NCBI GenBank assembly: GCA_964017195.1
Contig: OZ024895.1
Coordinates: forward strand, 22,329,233 to 22,393,232
DNA from: Siderastrea radians
Lineage: Eukaryota > Cnidaria > Anthozoa > Scleractinia > Rhizangiidae
Length of the DNA stretch: 64,000 nt
Direction of reading: 5' to 3'
Made by a program: the position numbers and the translations under genes. Below are positions 46,701-57,159 of this stretch, in pieces. The notes beneath the pieces were generated by a model that worked only from the letters and a program-made list of their open reading frames with translations, made no database searches and was not told the origin of the DNA. Each line of letters begins with the position of its first letter. Position 1 is the first letter of the stretch.

Positions 46701-47336
46701 GTGTAGCAAGCAGGCATGGCACACAAATATGTAGAATACAGACAAAAGAGAAACTCCTGAAATAAACCGGCTGTCAACGAATGATGCGGCAATGAAAATT
46801 TTGAAGACGAGTGCAAAAGTCTCCTATACTTTTATTCGTATTTCGCGCCCTTGAAATGATTCAATGCGTGTGACATTTACAGGGATAGTTCAATACATGT
46901 TAGACTTGAGATCACAAGATTTAAAAGAAAATTCATCGACTAGTTTTTGAATAAAAGCTTCCGTAACAAAGGCGTTGCTTCTCTGTGTAAAATGAGCATA
47001 TTTAAGACATTACTTCTGATTACATCATTTGAAATCTAGGGAAGCAAACCGAATAAAACCTTCAGAAAAAGTGGCTGTATGCTACAGCTATGACATATGG
47101 TGAAAACATTGTTTCAATCTGTCAGGTTAACACTGGTACCCATGAAACAATAGAAAATAACGTAAATCTGTAATTTTTTACTGGAAAAATTCAACCCGAT
47201 TTTTTTCGAAAACGCTCTCATAGAATTTTTTCAAACTTTGCAGTCTTGAAGATCTACATCTAGACTATAAGAGACAATAGGTCGTTTTAAAAGTTTAGGT
47301 CTGGATGTTGAGAAAATTGCTGATATACAAAAATCA

Positions 47337-47365
47337 TGACGTCATCGTTCCGTTGCTATGGTAAC
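47337..47365. promoter_or_regulatory. CRE-like plus perfect X-box-like palindrome
   Basis: TGACGTCA at 47337-47344 and GTTGCTATGGTAAC at 47352-47365, 7 bases apart. The latter fits the RFX X-box consensus (GTNRCC-N(0-3)-RGYAAC type) in both half-sites. Confidence 0.45.
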
Positions 47366-47723
47366 ATTGATGTCCATCGAGCCTACTTTTTTAAAAAGTT
47401 CATCCAATCTCTAGTAATTGTTTGAGGCAGCTTGCCCCACCGAGCTCAGACTGTTAAGTATTAGCCGTTCAAAGTTGGGATGGTGTGCCTCGGAAAAATC
47501 CAGATGGGCCACCTTAAATGTCATACCAAACCAAATACGTCTTTGTTATAATTTCAGTTCTTTCAGTTGCTTATGCTTTAGCAACAGACAAACCTGGCCT
47601 AATTTCAGAACGGCGTTCCGCAAACCCAGCCCTTAAAGATATAGCCGACAACATAAGCCAATAAAGCCAATATCATTCAATGAAAAGGTCAAACGCTTTG
47701 ATTGACTGATCACAACTGAGGGA

Positions 47724-48150
47724 TGATGTCCGACGTTGGCGTAAAAAGGTAACCATGGCAACCGCTCTCAAGGGCATCTGTGGTCTTACCCACGTATGAA
47801 TGTTAACAGGGTGACCAAAAACTTTTCTTCAACCTCGTTCCCAGGGCTTTTTCTTTTTTTAAATTTGTCGCGGTGAACGAGGTTGACATTTCTTTAATAT
47901 GTCTTAACTTCCTGTAAGTATCTAGTACTTAGTATGATAGTAGAATAGTGAGCGCCGAAAGCTTAACTTTACCGCCTAGTAAGGTGGCTCGAAAGGGTTT
48001 TTAATTGTTCTAATCCTTTTAAAAAGAGAAAAGATTACAGAGAAGTATTTCTGACTATGTGGGAAAACTATGAATATCATAACACTTACACCTCTTTTTC
48101 GAGCAATACTTAAGGGCTGGTTATGATGTCAAAGCTGTTACTATGGCAAC
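47724..48150. promoter_or_regulatory. Two further CRE/X-box-like pairs, more diverged
   Basis: GGTAACCATGGCAACC at 47748-47763, with a degenerate CRE (TGATGTCC) upstream, and TGATGTCA (48124-48131) followed after 5 bases by GTTACTATGGCAAC (48137-48150). They appear to be decayed copies of the same dispersed module. Confidence 0.35.
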
Positions 48151-48597
48151 GCTAAAAGTCCCCCAAAGACCCTCGAAATTTCAGTTTTTGCCAGTTATCT
48201 GAAAAACTCGCTTGCTTTCCTCGAAAAGTTTCCATTTGAATTGGCAAACATAATGCTACATCCATTAAAAAAAAAAAAAAAATCAGGATGGGTCACCGGG
48301 CAAAATTTCGAGGTGTCATGAAAACAAATGTTTCACGCACGTTTTATTTCCGGTTTGCACGATTTTACCCTGCATTTTCACTCCCGGTATTTTGTACGCG
48401 CGACCGTTAAATTTAGATTCACTCATCTGACGCGTGCATTCTAGCCATGTCGTGTTTAGGCTACGCGTGCACGCCTAAAAACCGTTTCGAGTCTATCAAT
48501 CTTTCAATAGTTAAATGCAAACTGAAAAGTTAACGAAAAGTAAATACGTTTTTCTGTGGACAATTAGTTAGAGGACCTCCTCTGGAAAACTGTGTAG

Positions 48598-48669
48598 TCC
48601 TCGGTAGTATAGTGGTGAGTATCCCCGCCTGTCACGCGGGACACCAGGGTTCGATTCCCCGCCAGGGAG
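48598..48669 (+). tRNA. tRNA-Asp (GUC), degenerate, possible pseudogene
   Basis: It starts TCCTCGGTAGTATAGTGG and has anticodon loop CTGTCAC. Relative to the copy at 63281 it carries ACACCAGGG in place of GAGACCGGGG-type sequence and GCCAGGGA at the 3' acceptor. This gives an A-C mismatch in the T stem and another in the acceptor stem. It may be inactive. Confidence 0.65.
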
Positions 48670-48794
48670 GTTCTTTATTTTGTTTTCATGAAATTCTTAA
48701 TAGAATTACGACAACCGTATGATAAAAGAGATAAGAAAGGTTGAATACATATATTTTCGTTTGTTTAGGCCCGACTTGGAAACATTTGCAAATT

Positions 48795-48935
48795 TAAAAT
48801 ATAGTCCAGTCCGTAAGCGTCGAAATTACGAAAATCGTGACAAATCATGTAAAAGCACCAAATTTGGCACACATGTCCTTGAGGGCATTAAAAAAAAATT
48901 AGAAGGGGTGCCACGTGATCCGAGTATCCGGGGGA
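48795..48935 (+). repeat. Dispersed repeat, inverted copy at 51918-52050
   Basis: The segment around AATCGTGACAAATC...CAAATTTGGCACACATGTCC...GTGCCACGTGATCCGAG recurs inverted near 51930-52045. The 101-codon frame at 48719-49024 spans it and is not supported as a gene. Confidence 0.6.
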
Positions 48936-49365
48936 CTACAGCAGTCAAATTAATTTTCATTCATGGTCACAGGTTTCCCACGCTCATCAACAGACCACTC
49001 ACTGGCAAACTGAAAATAATTTGAAGGGCTTTTTTAACTGGCCTTGTCAGCGAACGATAGAAATGACAACAAACAGCCGTTAAAGTTTACCGAACCACAT
49101 ATCCTCGTATTTTCCGCTCCCTTTTCGCTTGCCTGGGTTCCCTGTGGTCAAATAGACTTAACAAACTGAATCTTTACACTTCCGATAACTGTTAAGGTTG
49201 GTCTCGTCGGGTTGACGAGAAATCTGGAAAATGTTGGATGTTTTAAGTGTACTGTTGAGAAACACATATCGCTAGAGACATTTTAAGGTCACTGACATAT
49301 CTGCCTTTACTTTAAACGTCAGTTTAATTCACAGTACAATGACTGAAGAAACAAAATTGGTATCG

Positions 49366-49574
49366 AACATTAATATATGAAATAATCATATATTTGAACT
49401 GCGGATAATGATAGAATTATATAAAGATCATCGCAGTGAAGGTGTTTCAACTTAAACAGTTGAAAAGAAGAAACCTGAAAGAATTCAGGCTTGAACGGGG
49501 ATCGAACCCATGACCTCTGCGATACCGGTGCAGCGCTCTAGAGCGCTATGATTATTTCATATATTAATTAATGT
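49366..49574 (-). mobile_element. Inverted SINE copy framed by a short TIR
   Basis: The minus-strand tRNA-related SINE segment (49494 to about 49541, including the B box and the GGTATCGCAGAGGTCATG block) is truncated before the A box. It is framed by GAACATTAATATATGAAATA on the left and the inverse on the right (ending about 49574). It pairs with the plus copy at 49648-49796. Confidence 0.65.
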
Positions 49575-49647
49575 TCATTTCTCCATCTACGGGATAATTA
49601 CGTAATAATTACGGGATAATTAACTCTCAACTGACCACCTCCCAGTT

Positions 49648-49796
49648 GGCTTGATAGCTCAGTTGGTTAGAGCGCTGCACCGGTATCGCAGAGGTCATGG
49701 ATTCGATTCCCGTTCAAGCCTGAATGTTTTCAGGCTTCTTCTTTTCAACTGCTTAAGTTGAAACACCTTCACTGCGATGATCTTCATATAATTCTA
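49648..49796 (+). mobile_element. tRNA-derived SINE
   Basis: The tRNA-like head (49648-49720) has an A box (TAGCTCAGTTGGT) and a B box (GGATTCGATTC). The 'anticodon' arm reads CTGC-ACCGGTATC-GCAG without a proper U33 position, so it is a SINE head rather than a working tRNA. A hairpin tail (CCTGAATGTTTTCAGG) and TTTCAACTGC...GTTGAAAC follow. I recall this head as a common cnidarian SINE (recollection, not verified). Confidence 0.75.
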
Positions 49797-50676
49797 AAAT
49801 TGGTAACGTTCAGTTCAATCTGCCATGAGTCGTATGTCACCAGTGAGTACCATAAGAAGCAAGCACGCTTGCGAAGCTCTCTTTCAAGGTAGTCAACCAG
49901 CTCCAACGATTGGTCACCACTTTTTCCAGCACCGTACGTTTTTCTTTCTTTTTTGTCTTGCAGTTCTTAATTCAGTACACCGCATCGGGTACTTGACATT
50001 GCTTATACCGATAACATTAATCGAATCCCTCCCTCTGAGAAAACAGGGGCACCCAACGGTTCGTTTTCGGAGGAATATCTGTCCGGCAGACCGAAGTCGC
50101 CTGAGATATTTCCGGATTTAATTGCAGTGAAAACTACAGATTTCTGTGGCGAAACTTCACCTCACGGATTTTCTTAAAAAGGTGACTGATTAATTCCTTT
50201 TATTTTCGGAGGAACAAATATGTCATTTAGAGTGTAAAATAATGTCAGCTAGCATTCTCGGAAAGACATTAGCAGCTCGGAAATTCGACGGATAGGATTG
50301 CGTTTCCTAAAATTGTCTGCGCCTTAACTGATTTTCAGCTGAAAACGTCGAACAATTCAACCCGTATTAGGTCACGCATAATGCCCTAAAAAGCTCGGAA
50401 ACAATCTTAGAAACCAGAAAATGATATTTCAAGTATTTTACTAAGAGTTTCTCTTTGGGTGCTCCTAAGAAAAGACGCCGAGGTCTGCAGAACAGGATTT
50501 TATTGTATGTTTCAGGGGAGTGTTTGCCTGAAAAACGCATAAAAAATTAATCGGGCTAAATTACTTGCGACTATTAGATTCCGAATACAACGCATAAACG
50601 GAGAGCGAAAAGGCCTAGATACGGCGACGAGCTCAATCTTTCGCCCTAGAATAGCGAGGGGCGTAAATAATTACTG

Positions 50677-51043
50677 CCCTTGGGGAGACTCCCATATGAA
50701 AGTGACGGGGATGCTCGTCGGAAAATAAGAATTAAACCCCAAAAGGAGACCAATCTGGGCGTGGGTCAGGCATTATTTGACCCCTAAACGAGACCATGCT
50801 AAAACAGACAACCAAATAAGAGCTTCAGTGATTTTAAATGCACTAAAGGTTGACGCTAAAGATTGACGTCGTTTGGTTTTTTCATATAGATATTTCTTTA
50901 CGCACACCCTAAGCGATACCTGAATGGGTAAAAATATTGGCTTTCCTTCCTAAAAACCCTAAGCGAGACCAAAATCTGCAATTTACAACCCTAAGTGAGA
51001 CGACGAGCATCCCCGTCACTTTCATATGGGAGTCCCCCCCGGG
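50677..51043. mobile_element. TIR element with GAGACC internal repeats (8-bp target duplication)
   Basis: CCCTTGGGGAGACTCCCATA at the left and the inverse (ATATGGGAGTCCCCCCCGGG) at the right. The inner TIR continues through GAAAGTGACGGGGATGCTCGTCG. AATTACTG (50669-50676) and AATTACCG (51044-51051) flank it. The interior repeats CCCTAAGCGAGACC-like units. By end style, duplication length and internal repeats it is a distant relative of the CCCCGGGGG family at 5724 and 19719. Confidence 0.75.
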
Positions 51044-51051
51044 AATTACCG

Positions 51052-52470
51052 TCTTATAATTTCAGTGTTGGTCTTTTGAATAACGCGTAGATGTGAGGGG
51101 ATGGTTATTGTAATAGGCCAGAATCTTCTCTGACAACCGTTACGTGTTCTTCACGATTAACATTAAAAACGCTATTGCTTCGTTATTTTATTTTTACCAT
51201 CACATGTATTTGTTTTTCCTCAGAATGTAGCTACAAGTAGCAGCCTTAGCAGTTCACACCTACAACCGTCTGCAGAACAGGCGTTTTTAATTAATGCCTG
51301 TCATGCGCGCAGGCTTCTATTTACACCAGAGAGAATGACAGATTAACCCATAAAAATCCCCTTTGGTGAAAAAATTCTGAAGTTCGCCAGGTCATTCTAA
51401 CTAACTGATGCCTTTTGATGTTTTTTGTCATTCTTTGCCGGCCTTTATCTCTTATAATGTTCGATCTCGAGATCTACAGTATGCGTGGCTGAGTGATCAC
51501 AAATTGAATTATTGAATGTGTTGGTTTATTTGTACCATTTTTTTTAATTAGAAATGAAAATTTCTCTCCCAGATATGTCTTTGTCAAAAGAAAGCTTGAA
51601 CTAAAACCCGTTTGGGATAAGCGGTATTTTCCAATAGTCCGGCTTATGCAGGTGTTATGTTTGTTGTCCACCAGTCACGGCCAGTAATCTATTTGACCAC
51701 AGGATGCCCAAGCTCATGAGCAGCTCTCTTTGTAGACAAATGTACATACAGTATGCGGAATTTGATGTGGCAAGTAACTCTAATGACTGTTGATTATCAT
51801 TTGTTCGGTTCGCTGATAAAATCAGTTAAAAAGGTCCCTACAATAATTCTATTTTGCTATTAGTGATTTGTTAGTGAGCCTGGTTGTCCTGTGACCAAGT
51901 TATTACAACAGATTTGCGTTCCACGGTCCCCCGGATGCTCGGATCTCGTGGCACGCCTTCTCAATTTGTTTTATATGGTCTCAAGAATATGTGTGCCAAG
52001 TTGATGCTTTTACGCGATTTGTCACGATTTTTCTCTTAACGGACCGGACTAATATCATGGATTTCTGAAGTATTCATTGCTGGTTTATATCAGTCTTTTT
52101 TTTTCTATTTTGTGCCGCTTGTTCTATCTGTAGTGATAAAAAGCTAAAACCGACTAAGGAAAATGAACTACGAAAGAGAATAAGGAAGTGTAATATCGTC
52201 AGCAACTAATAAAAGGATTACAATAGCAAACATGTTGTATTCAGGTTACCCAGATAATTCCAATTGCCCAGTGCAAATCCACCTTTGCTAGGCCATAGGG
52301 GGTTTGAATCTGATCCAAGAAATGGTAAGGAGAGGAGGAATGGGACTAGCGATTTGAACAGGGAAATGAACCTTATTGTTCAACTAACGCCATAATATCC
52401 TCCTTTCAAGTCACGATCACCTAAATGTTTTGCACAGTTCTGGTTGCTTCGCCGTAATATGTCCACCACA
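51052..52470. other. Intergenic sequence
   Basis: Apart from the inverted repeat copy at 51918-52050, no gene or defined element is seen. Confidence 0.45.
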
Positions 52471-52543
52471 GTTTCCGTAGTGTAGTGGTTATCAGGTCCG
52501 CCTCACACGCGGAAGGTCGCCAGATCAAGTCTGGCCGGAAACA
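52471..52543 (+). tRNA. tRNA-Val (CAC), degenerate
   Basis: GTTTCCGTAGTGTAGTGGTT start, anticodon loop CTCACAC. The D arm ends ATCAG instead of ATCAC, and the T loop reads ATCAAGT instead of TTCAAGT, damaging the B box. It may be a pseudogene despite a closed acceptor stem. Confidence 0.65.
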
Positions 52544-52637
52544 TTTTCTTTCTTTTTTGTGGAAATGAGCTTTTATTTCCATTTTCACATTCCCGAGTTG
52601 CTCGTCAGGTTACGCGTAATCTGTTTCCCTCGCTTTT

Positions 52638-52892
52638 TTAAATGGTATTTTTCTTGCTAAACCGCACATATAGTCGCTTGTGACCTAAAGTTATGGAGGG
52701 ACTGAATACGGCAAACGGCACATGGTCAACCATAAGCATTTCGTCACCATAACAGTAAGCAGAGCGAAATCGACATTGATAAGTTGATCTTATCGAGAAG
52801 CATTGGTTCTTCACGCGCAAAGAATCAAGGGGTATATTAAAATTCTCTGGCGTATCAAGGACTTCCGTACATACAGTAACGACTCGCAGCAT
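52638..52892 (-). CDS. Uncertain 84-codon ORF
   Basis: A minus-strand frame with protein-like composition (TPENFNIPLDSLRVKNQC, RSTYQCRFRSAYCYGDEML) but no ATG-driven start context, domain or splice partner that I can fix. It might be an exon; equally, chance. Confidence 0.2.
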   Translation of the reverse strand: MLRVVTVCTEVLDTPENFNIPLDSLRVKNQCFSIRSTYQCRFRSAYCYGDEMLMVDHVPFAVFSPSITLGHKRLYVRFSKKNTI

Positions 52893-53434
52893 TGTTTAAT
52901 AGTCTTCAAGCGAGCTATGCCCTTATCGACTTTTTCATCGCAATTTCCTTTATAGAAATTGTCCTTGATCAATCGCCTTATAAATACTATTGCGATCTCT
53001 AGAAGGGACAAGAATCGATATAAGTTTGAGCTAAATCTGAATCAGTGCTAGCCGCAATCACTGGTTGATTCGCAATCTGGAACGAGAGATTTTTTTCCGT
53101 CAAAGGACTTTTTTCCACACAGAGCGTTCATTAATTCTACTTCTCAAACTTTTAGATGTCGATTGTTAGTCGGACGCACTGAGACTGCCAGGTAATCAAC
53201 TTTTTAGATGTCGTTTAATATGAATATTTTTTATTGGATTTGGAAGCGCAACCTACTATTCGGGGGAAGTGCATGGTTTGCATAAAACAGTGGCAAGACT
53301 GGCAGGAGTAATACAGCCTGCTTGGTAATACGAGGTTCTTTATATTTGACATGACATGACATGATCCTCTTCGCACCTATGCGGCACATAAGACTGATTT
53401 TGCCAGGACACTAAAACATCGTTCATCCATCTCC

Positions 53435-53507
53435 GTTTCCGTAGTGTAGTGGTTATCACGTCCGCCTTACACGCGGAAGGTCGCCAGTTCAAACCTGGCC
53501 GGAAACA
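53435..53507 (+). tRNA. tRNA-Val (UAC)
   Basis: A complete cloverleaf: acceptor GTTTCCG/CGGAAAC, D arm normal, anticodon loop CTTACAC, T arm GCCAG-TTCAAAC-CTGGC. A T run (ATTTTTC) follows directly as a Pol III terminator. The downstream flank (TTTTATGTCACAGAAAAGC) resembles that of the 18476 gene, so they share a duplication history. Confidence 0.93.
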
Positions 53508-53794
53508 TTTTTCTTGTTTGGTTTTTATGTCACAGAAAAGCGAAGAACGTAGCCCCTCTACAATTTCACAATTTTGTGCTAAAAAGGGAAGTTTGCGAGG
53601 TTGACTAAGCCATTTTCTGTGTTGAAGAATTTTTATCCTCATTTATTTTATGAAATTTTTATAATCAGATTTTAGTCCTTAGATTAGTCTTTAGATTTGT
53701 AGTTTTTAGATTTTAGATTTTGAATATCAGGTTACAGTACCCCATTAATAACAGTGCTCTTGCACTGAAGGGTTATCCTGTCAAAATATACGCG

Positions 53795-53822
53795 TATTAT
53801 TATTATTATTATTATTATTATT
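53795..53822. repeat. (ATT)n microsatellite
   Basis: Nine or so ATT units after AATATACGCGT. It could be the tail of a retroelement but no body is recognised. Confidence 0.8.
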
Positions 53823-54261
53823 ACAAGTGAGACCGGAAAACAATATTATAATTATTAGTTAATCAAATACACCTCTTATCAAATTAGAACCAGTGTTTCA
53901 TAAATTTTAAAAAAGCCTCAGTTGTAGGTAATATAAACTTAAATATCTAATTAAGCAATTTAAATGCTTTATTCAATAAGTGATTTGAAACCGGGATACT
54001 ATAGTGCAATACGTTTTCTACAGTGTAAGACGCTCTCATACTCATATTTTTCTCCTTATATGGTAAAATGATACTATAGTTGAATAATAATGATGATGAT
54101 GATGTACCTTATTTACTTATTAAAAGTTCAAGCAAGCAAACCGTCTACGATCTCCTACCGGTATACGTTGGATCAACTGAGTGATCTAATCGGTTTGACA
54201 CATAGAAAACTGAAATTGAAAAGCAGAGACCGATACAACGTAGAATAAGAGAATTAGTTTT

Positions 54262-54300
54262 GTACTATATTTCGGCTGGCCAAACCAACCTTCTTCAGGT
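54262..54300 (-). ncRNA. Hammerhead-like core motif, copy 1
   Basis: The inverse of the motif at 56401: CTGAAGA, stem GGTTGG/CCAGCC, GAAA. It has one C-to-T change in the stem relative to the other copy, keeping a G-U pair. Catalytic activity is not shown. Confidence 0.3.
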
Positions 54301-54469
54301 ACAATGGAGTTTACATTGGCTATGTTTAAATTTATATGGTGATAATGGAATCTTACGAAATACCGGAAATACGTAAAACTAAATACAGGAAATATGTAAA
54401 CAGTGTAAAATAAAAAATTTAAAATATGCTAAGCTTAAAAATGACAATAAAATAGTAAAAGTAGAAAAA

Positions 54470-55267
54470 CTAATAGGTTTCTTCGCGTATGTTAAGGCCA
54501 TCGGGAACAAGTGTTCTGCCTTTTAAAATTAAAAAAGCTTCCCTGGCCTTACGGATTGAGTCTCGGTTGGAGAAGACTTTTTCGATGGGGATTAATTGTA
54601 TGTCATTAGCAGTGTGGTTAGGCGAGGAAATGAAATGTTGTGCGGCTGTGGTGGGTTTAGATTTACTGTTAGGGTTATCTATGGTACGGCGGTGTTCATT
54701 AAATCGGTCTTTTAAACGTGGTTTAGTTTCTCCTATGTATTGTAAATTACAGCGGTTACATTGAATCATGTAGATGAGGTTTTGAGTGTCACAGGTCAGG
54801 TTAGATTGAATGTGGCGCGTTTCACCAGTAGAAAGGAAGGTATAGGTAGTTAGTCCGTCAGTAATATAAGGACAAGTAGCGCAGTTCTTTCCACAACGAA
54901 AAGAACCGGATGGAAGTTGTGGATGCGGATTAGTCAAATTAGAAGGGAGTTTGGCCTTCACTAGTAAATCGCCAAGGTTAGGGGAGCGCCTGAAAGCAAC
55001 AACAGGCAACTGTTGAAAAACGGTTTTGCAGCGGTTAGAAGAGAGTAGTAAATGAAAATGTCTTTTGATAATGTTAGAGATGTGAGGAAGTGATGGATTA
55101 AAAGTAGTTATAAATGGTACACGTTTATTTTTGTTGACGTCTTTCGTTTGTAAGGCAAGTCTACGGGGGATGTCGGTCGCGCGTTGTATTTGTTTGGTGA
55201 CAAGGTTACGGTTGTAACCTCGTTTGAGAAGGTACGTTGTAAGTTGGGCAGCGCGAGTATTGATCAT
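54470..55267 (-). CDS. GIY-YIG endonuclease region of a Penelope-like element, copy 1 (5' truncated)
   Basis: A 265-codon frame whose true 5' part is missing. It contains C-G-K-N-C-A-T-C-P-Y, a Cys-rich linker typical before the nuclease, then LIYMIQCNRCNLQYIGETKP, which holds the GIY-YIG core, followed by RLKDRFNEHRRTI with the catalytic Arg and the His region, and a later Glu. This nuclease nicks target DNA for target-primed reverse transcription. Penelope elements normally have about 800 or more residues with a reverse transcriptase upstream; none is present here, so this is a dead remnant. It is nearly identical to copy 2. Confidence 0.8.
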   Translation of the reverse strand: MINTRAAQLTTYLLKRGYNRNLVTKQIQRATDIPRRLALQTKDVNKNKRVPFITTFNPSLPHISNIIKRHFHLLLSSNRCKTVFQQLPVVAFRRSPNLGDLLVKAKLPSNLTNPHPQLPSGSFRCGKNCATCPYITDGLTTYTFLSTGETRHIQSNLTCDTQNLIYMIQCNRCNLQYIGETKPRLKDRFNEHRRTIDNPNSKSKPTTAAQHFISSPNHTANDIQLIPIEKVFSNRDSIRKAREAFLILKGRTLVPDGLNIREETY

Positions 55268-55429
55268 GAACGTTTCGTCGGTAGAACCGACGGTAGAACC
55301 GACGGTAGAACTGACGTTTCTGTCGGTAGACAGAAACCGACGGTAGAACCGACGGTAGAACTGACGAAACTGTCGGTAGAACCGACGTTTCGTCGGTAGA
55401 ACCGCGAGTATTGAACGTTTCTACCGACG
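55268..55429. repeat. GTAGAACCGACG minisatellite and 18-bp snap-back hairpin at the palindrome centre
   Basis: Tandem GTAGAACCGACG units with variants (GTAGAACTGACG and a TTTCTGTCGGTAGACAGAAA mini-palindrome) fill the centre. At 55403-55447 an 18-bp stem (CGCGAGTATTGAACGTTT and its inverse) closes on a 9-base loop, CTACCGACG. The right limit overlaps the right arm. Confidence 0.8.
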
Positions 55430-56229
55430 AAACGTTCAATACTCGCGCTGCCCAACTTACAACGTACCTTCTCAAACGAGGTTACAACCGTAACCTTGTC
55501 ACCAAACAAATACAACGCGCGACCGACATCCCCCGTAGACTTGCCTTACAAACGAAAGACGTCAACAAAAATAAACGTGTACCATTTATAACTACTTTTA
55601 ATCCATCACTTCCTCACATCTCTAACATTATCAAAAGACATTTTCATTTACTACTCCCTTCTAACCGCTGCAAAACCGTTTTTCAACAGTTGCCTGTTGT
55701 TGCTTTCAGGCGCTCCCCTAACCTTGGCGATTTACTAGTGAAGGCCAAACTCCCTTCTAATTTGACTAATCCGCATCCACAACTTCCATCCGGTTCTTTT
55801 CGTTGTGGAAAGAACTGCGCTACTTGTCCTTATATTACTGACGGACTAACTACCTATACCTTCCTTTCTACTGGTGAAACGCGCCACATTCAATCTAACC
55901 TGACCTGTGACACTCAAAACCTCATCTACATGATTCAATGTAACCGCTGTAATTTACAATACATAGGAGAAACTAAACCACGTTTAAAAGACCGATTTAA
56001 TGAACACCGCCGTACCATAGATAACCCTAACAGTAAATCTAAACCCACCACAGCCGCACAACATTTCATTTCCTCGCCTAACCACACTGCTAATGACATA
56101 CAATTAATCCCCATCGAAAAAGTCTTCTCCAACCGAGACTCAATCTGTGAGGCCAGGGAAGCTTTTTTAATTTTAAAAGGCAGAACACTTGTTCCCGATG
56201 GCCTTAACATACGCGAAGAAACCTATTAG
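55411..56229 (+). CDS. GIY-YIG endonuclease region of a Penelope-like element, copy 2 (5' truncated)
   Basis: A 272-codon frame. From NTRAAQLTTYLLKRGYNRNL onward it matches copy 1 almost residue for residue; seen differences are LLPSNRC for LLSSNRC and SICEARE for SIRKARE. The same C-x3-C-x2-C linker, IQCNRCNLQYIGET core and FNEHR motif are present. The first few codons come from the minisatellite and are not part of the real protein. Start undefined; inactive remnant. Confidence 0.8.
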   Translation: MNVSTDETFNTRAAQLTTYLLKRGYNRNLVTKQIQRATDIPRRLALQTKDVNKNKRVPFITTFNPSLPHISNIIKRHFHLLLPSNRCKTVFQQLPVVAFRRSPNLGDLLVKAKLPSNLTNPHPQLPSGSFRCGKNCATCPYITDGLTTYTFLSTGETRHIQSNLTCDTQNLIYMIQCNRCNLQYIGETKPRLKDRFNEHRRTIDNPNSKSKPTTAAQHFISSPNHTANDIQLIPIEKVFSNRDSICEAREAFLILKGRTLVPDGLNIREETY

Positions 56230-56400
56230 TTTTTCTACTTTTACTATTTTATTGTCATTTTTAAGCTTAGCATATTTTAAATTTTTTATTTTACACTGTT
56301 TACATATTTCCTGTATTTAGTTTTACGTATTTCCGGTATTTCGTAAGATTCCATTATCACCATATAAATTTAAACATAGCCAATGTAAACTCCATTGTAC

Positions 56401-56429
56401 CTGAAGAAGGCTGGTTTGGCCAGCCGAAA
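56401..56429 (+). ncRNA. Hammerhead-like core motif, copy 2
   Basis: CTGAAGA (56401-56407), one A, stem GGCTGG (56409-56414) and CCAGCC (56420-56425), then GAAA (56426-56429). Penelope-like elements are known to carry hammerhead ribozymes in their terminal repeats. Here the CUGANGA and GAAA boxes and stem II are present, but with one extra A next to stem II and no clear stems I and III, so it may be vestigial. Confidence 0.35.
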
Positions 56430-56954
56430 TATAGTACAAAACTAATTCTCTTATTCTACGTTGTATCGGTCTCTGCTTTTCAATTTCACTTATTTACTTG
56501 TATTAATTCCCCGGGACGTTTAATTAATAGTAGGAAGTAGTGAACCCTAAAACATCCCAGGGCATTGCTTTCTTTCTTGACTGTCCAATAGTGGCAGTTG
56601 CTCAAAAGGAGTAGCTTACTGGAGTTAATATGAAATATAATTTAAATTACTGTAAAAGCTCTAATAAGTCCTGCTCTCTAATACGCCTTCTTACCTACTA
56701 CTTGCCAATTACAAATAAGTTATTTGCTTACAATTATGTCATGACATTGGGGCTTGAAAATTATTTTATGTTTCGACTGATGCCGGGGATTATTTTACTG
56801 CCAGAGGAAGATGCGAAGAAGTGCAGCATTATTCATGTAATTACTTACATGTAATTCAGGTGAATCAATTCATTCATCTATTTTAAGTACCAATCAGTCA
56901 ATCAATCAACCACTGAACCAACTGGCTGATAAATCAGTCGATCAGCCAATTAAA

Positions 56955-57159
<205 letters not shown>

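Larger units (their letters stand above)
54211..56488. mobile_element. 2.3-kb palindrome of two Penelope-like element fragments
   Basis: The left arm (54211 to about 55261) and right arm (about 55430-56488) are nearly identical inverted copies. Homology ends outside at TGAAATTG and inside in a GTAGAACCGACG minisatellite (55268-55400). Each arm carries one GIY-YIG ORF and the same 3' flank. Both are cut at the same 5' point, so one duplication event in inverted form is more likely than two insertions. No reverse transcriptase part is present. Confidence 0.85.

Noticed and set aside
49648..49720. tRNA-Thr (GGU)
   Set aside because: The anticodon loop lacks U33, the stem has a mismatch, and the segment continues into a SINE tail with an inverted partner; it is a SINE head.
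53340..53642. Minus ORF containing FRPGLNWRPSACKADVITTTLRKR
   Set aside because: It is the tRNA-Val gene read on the opposite strand.
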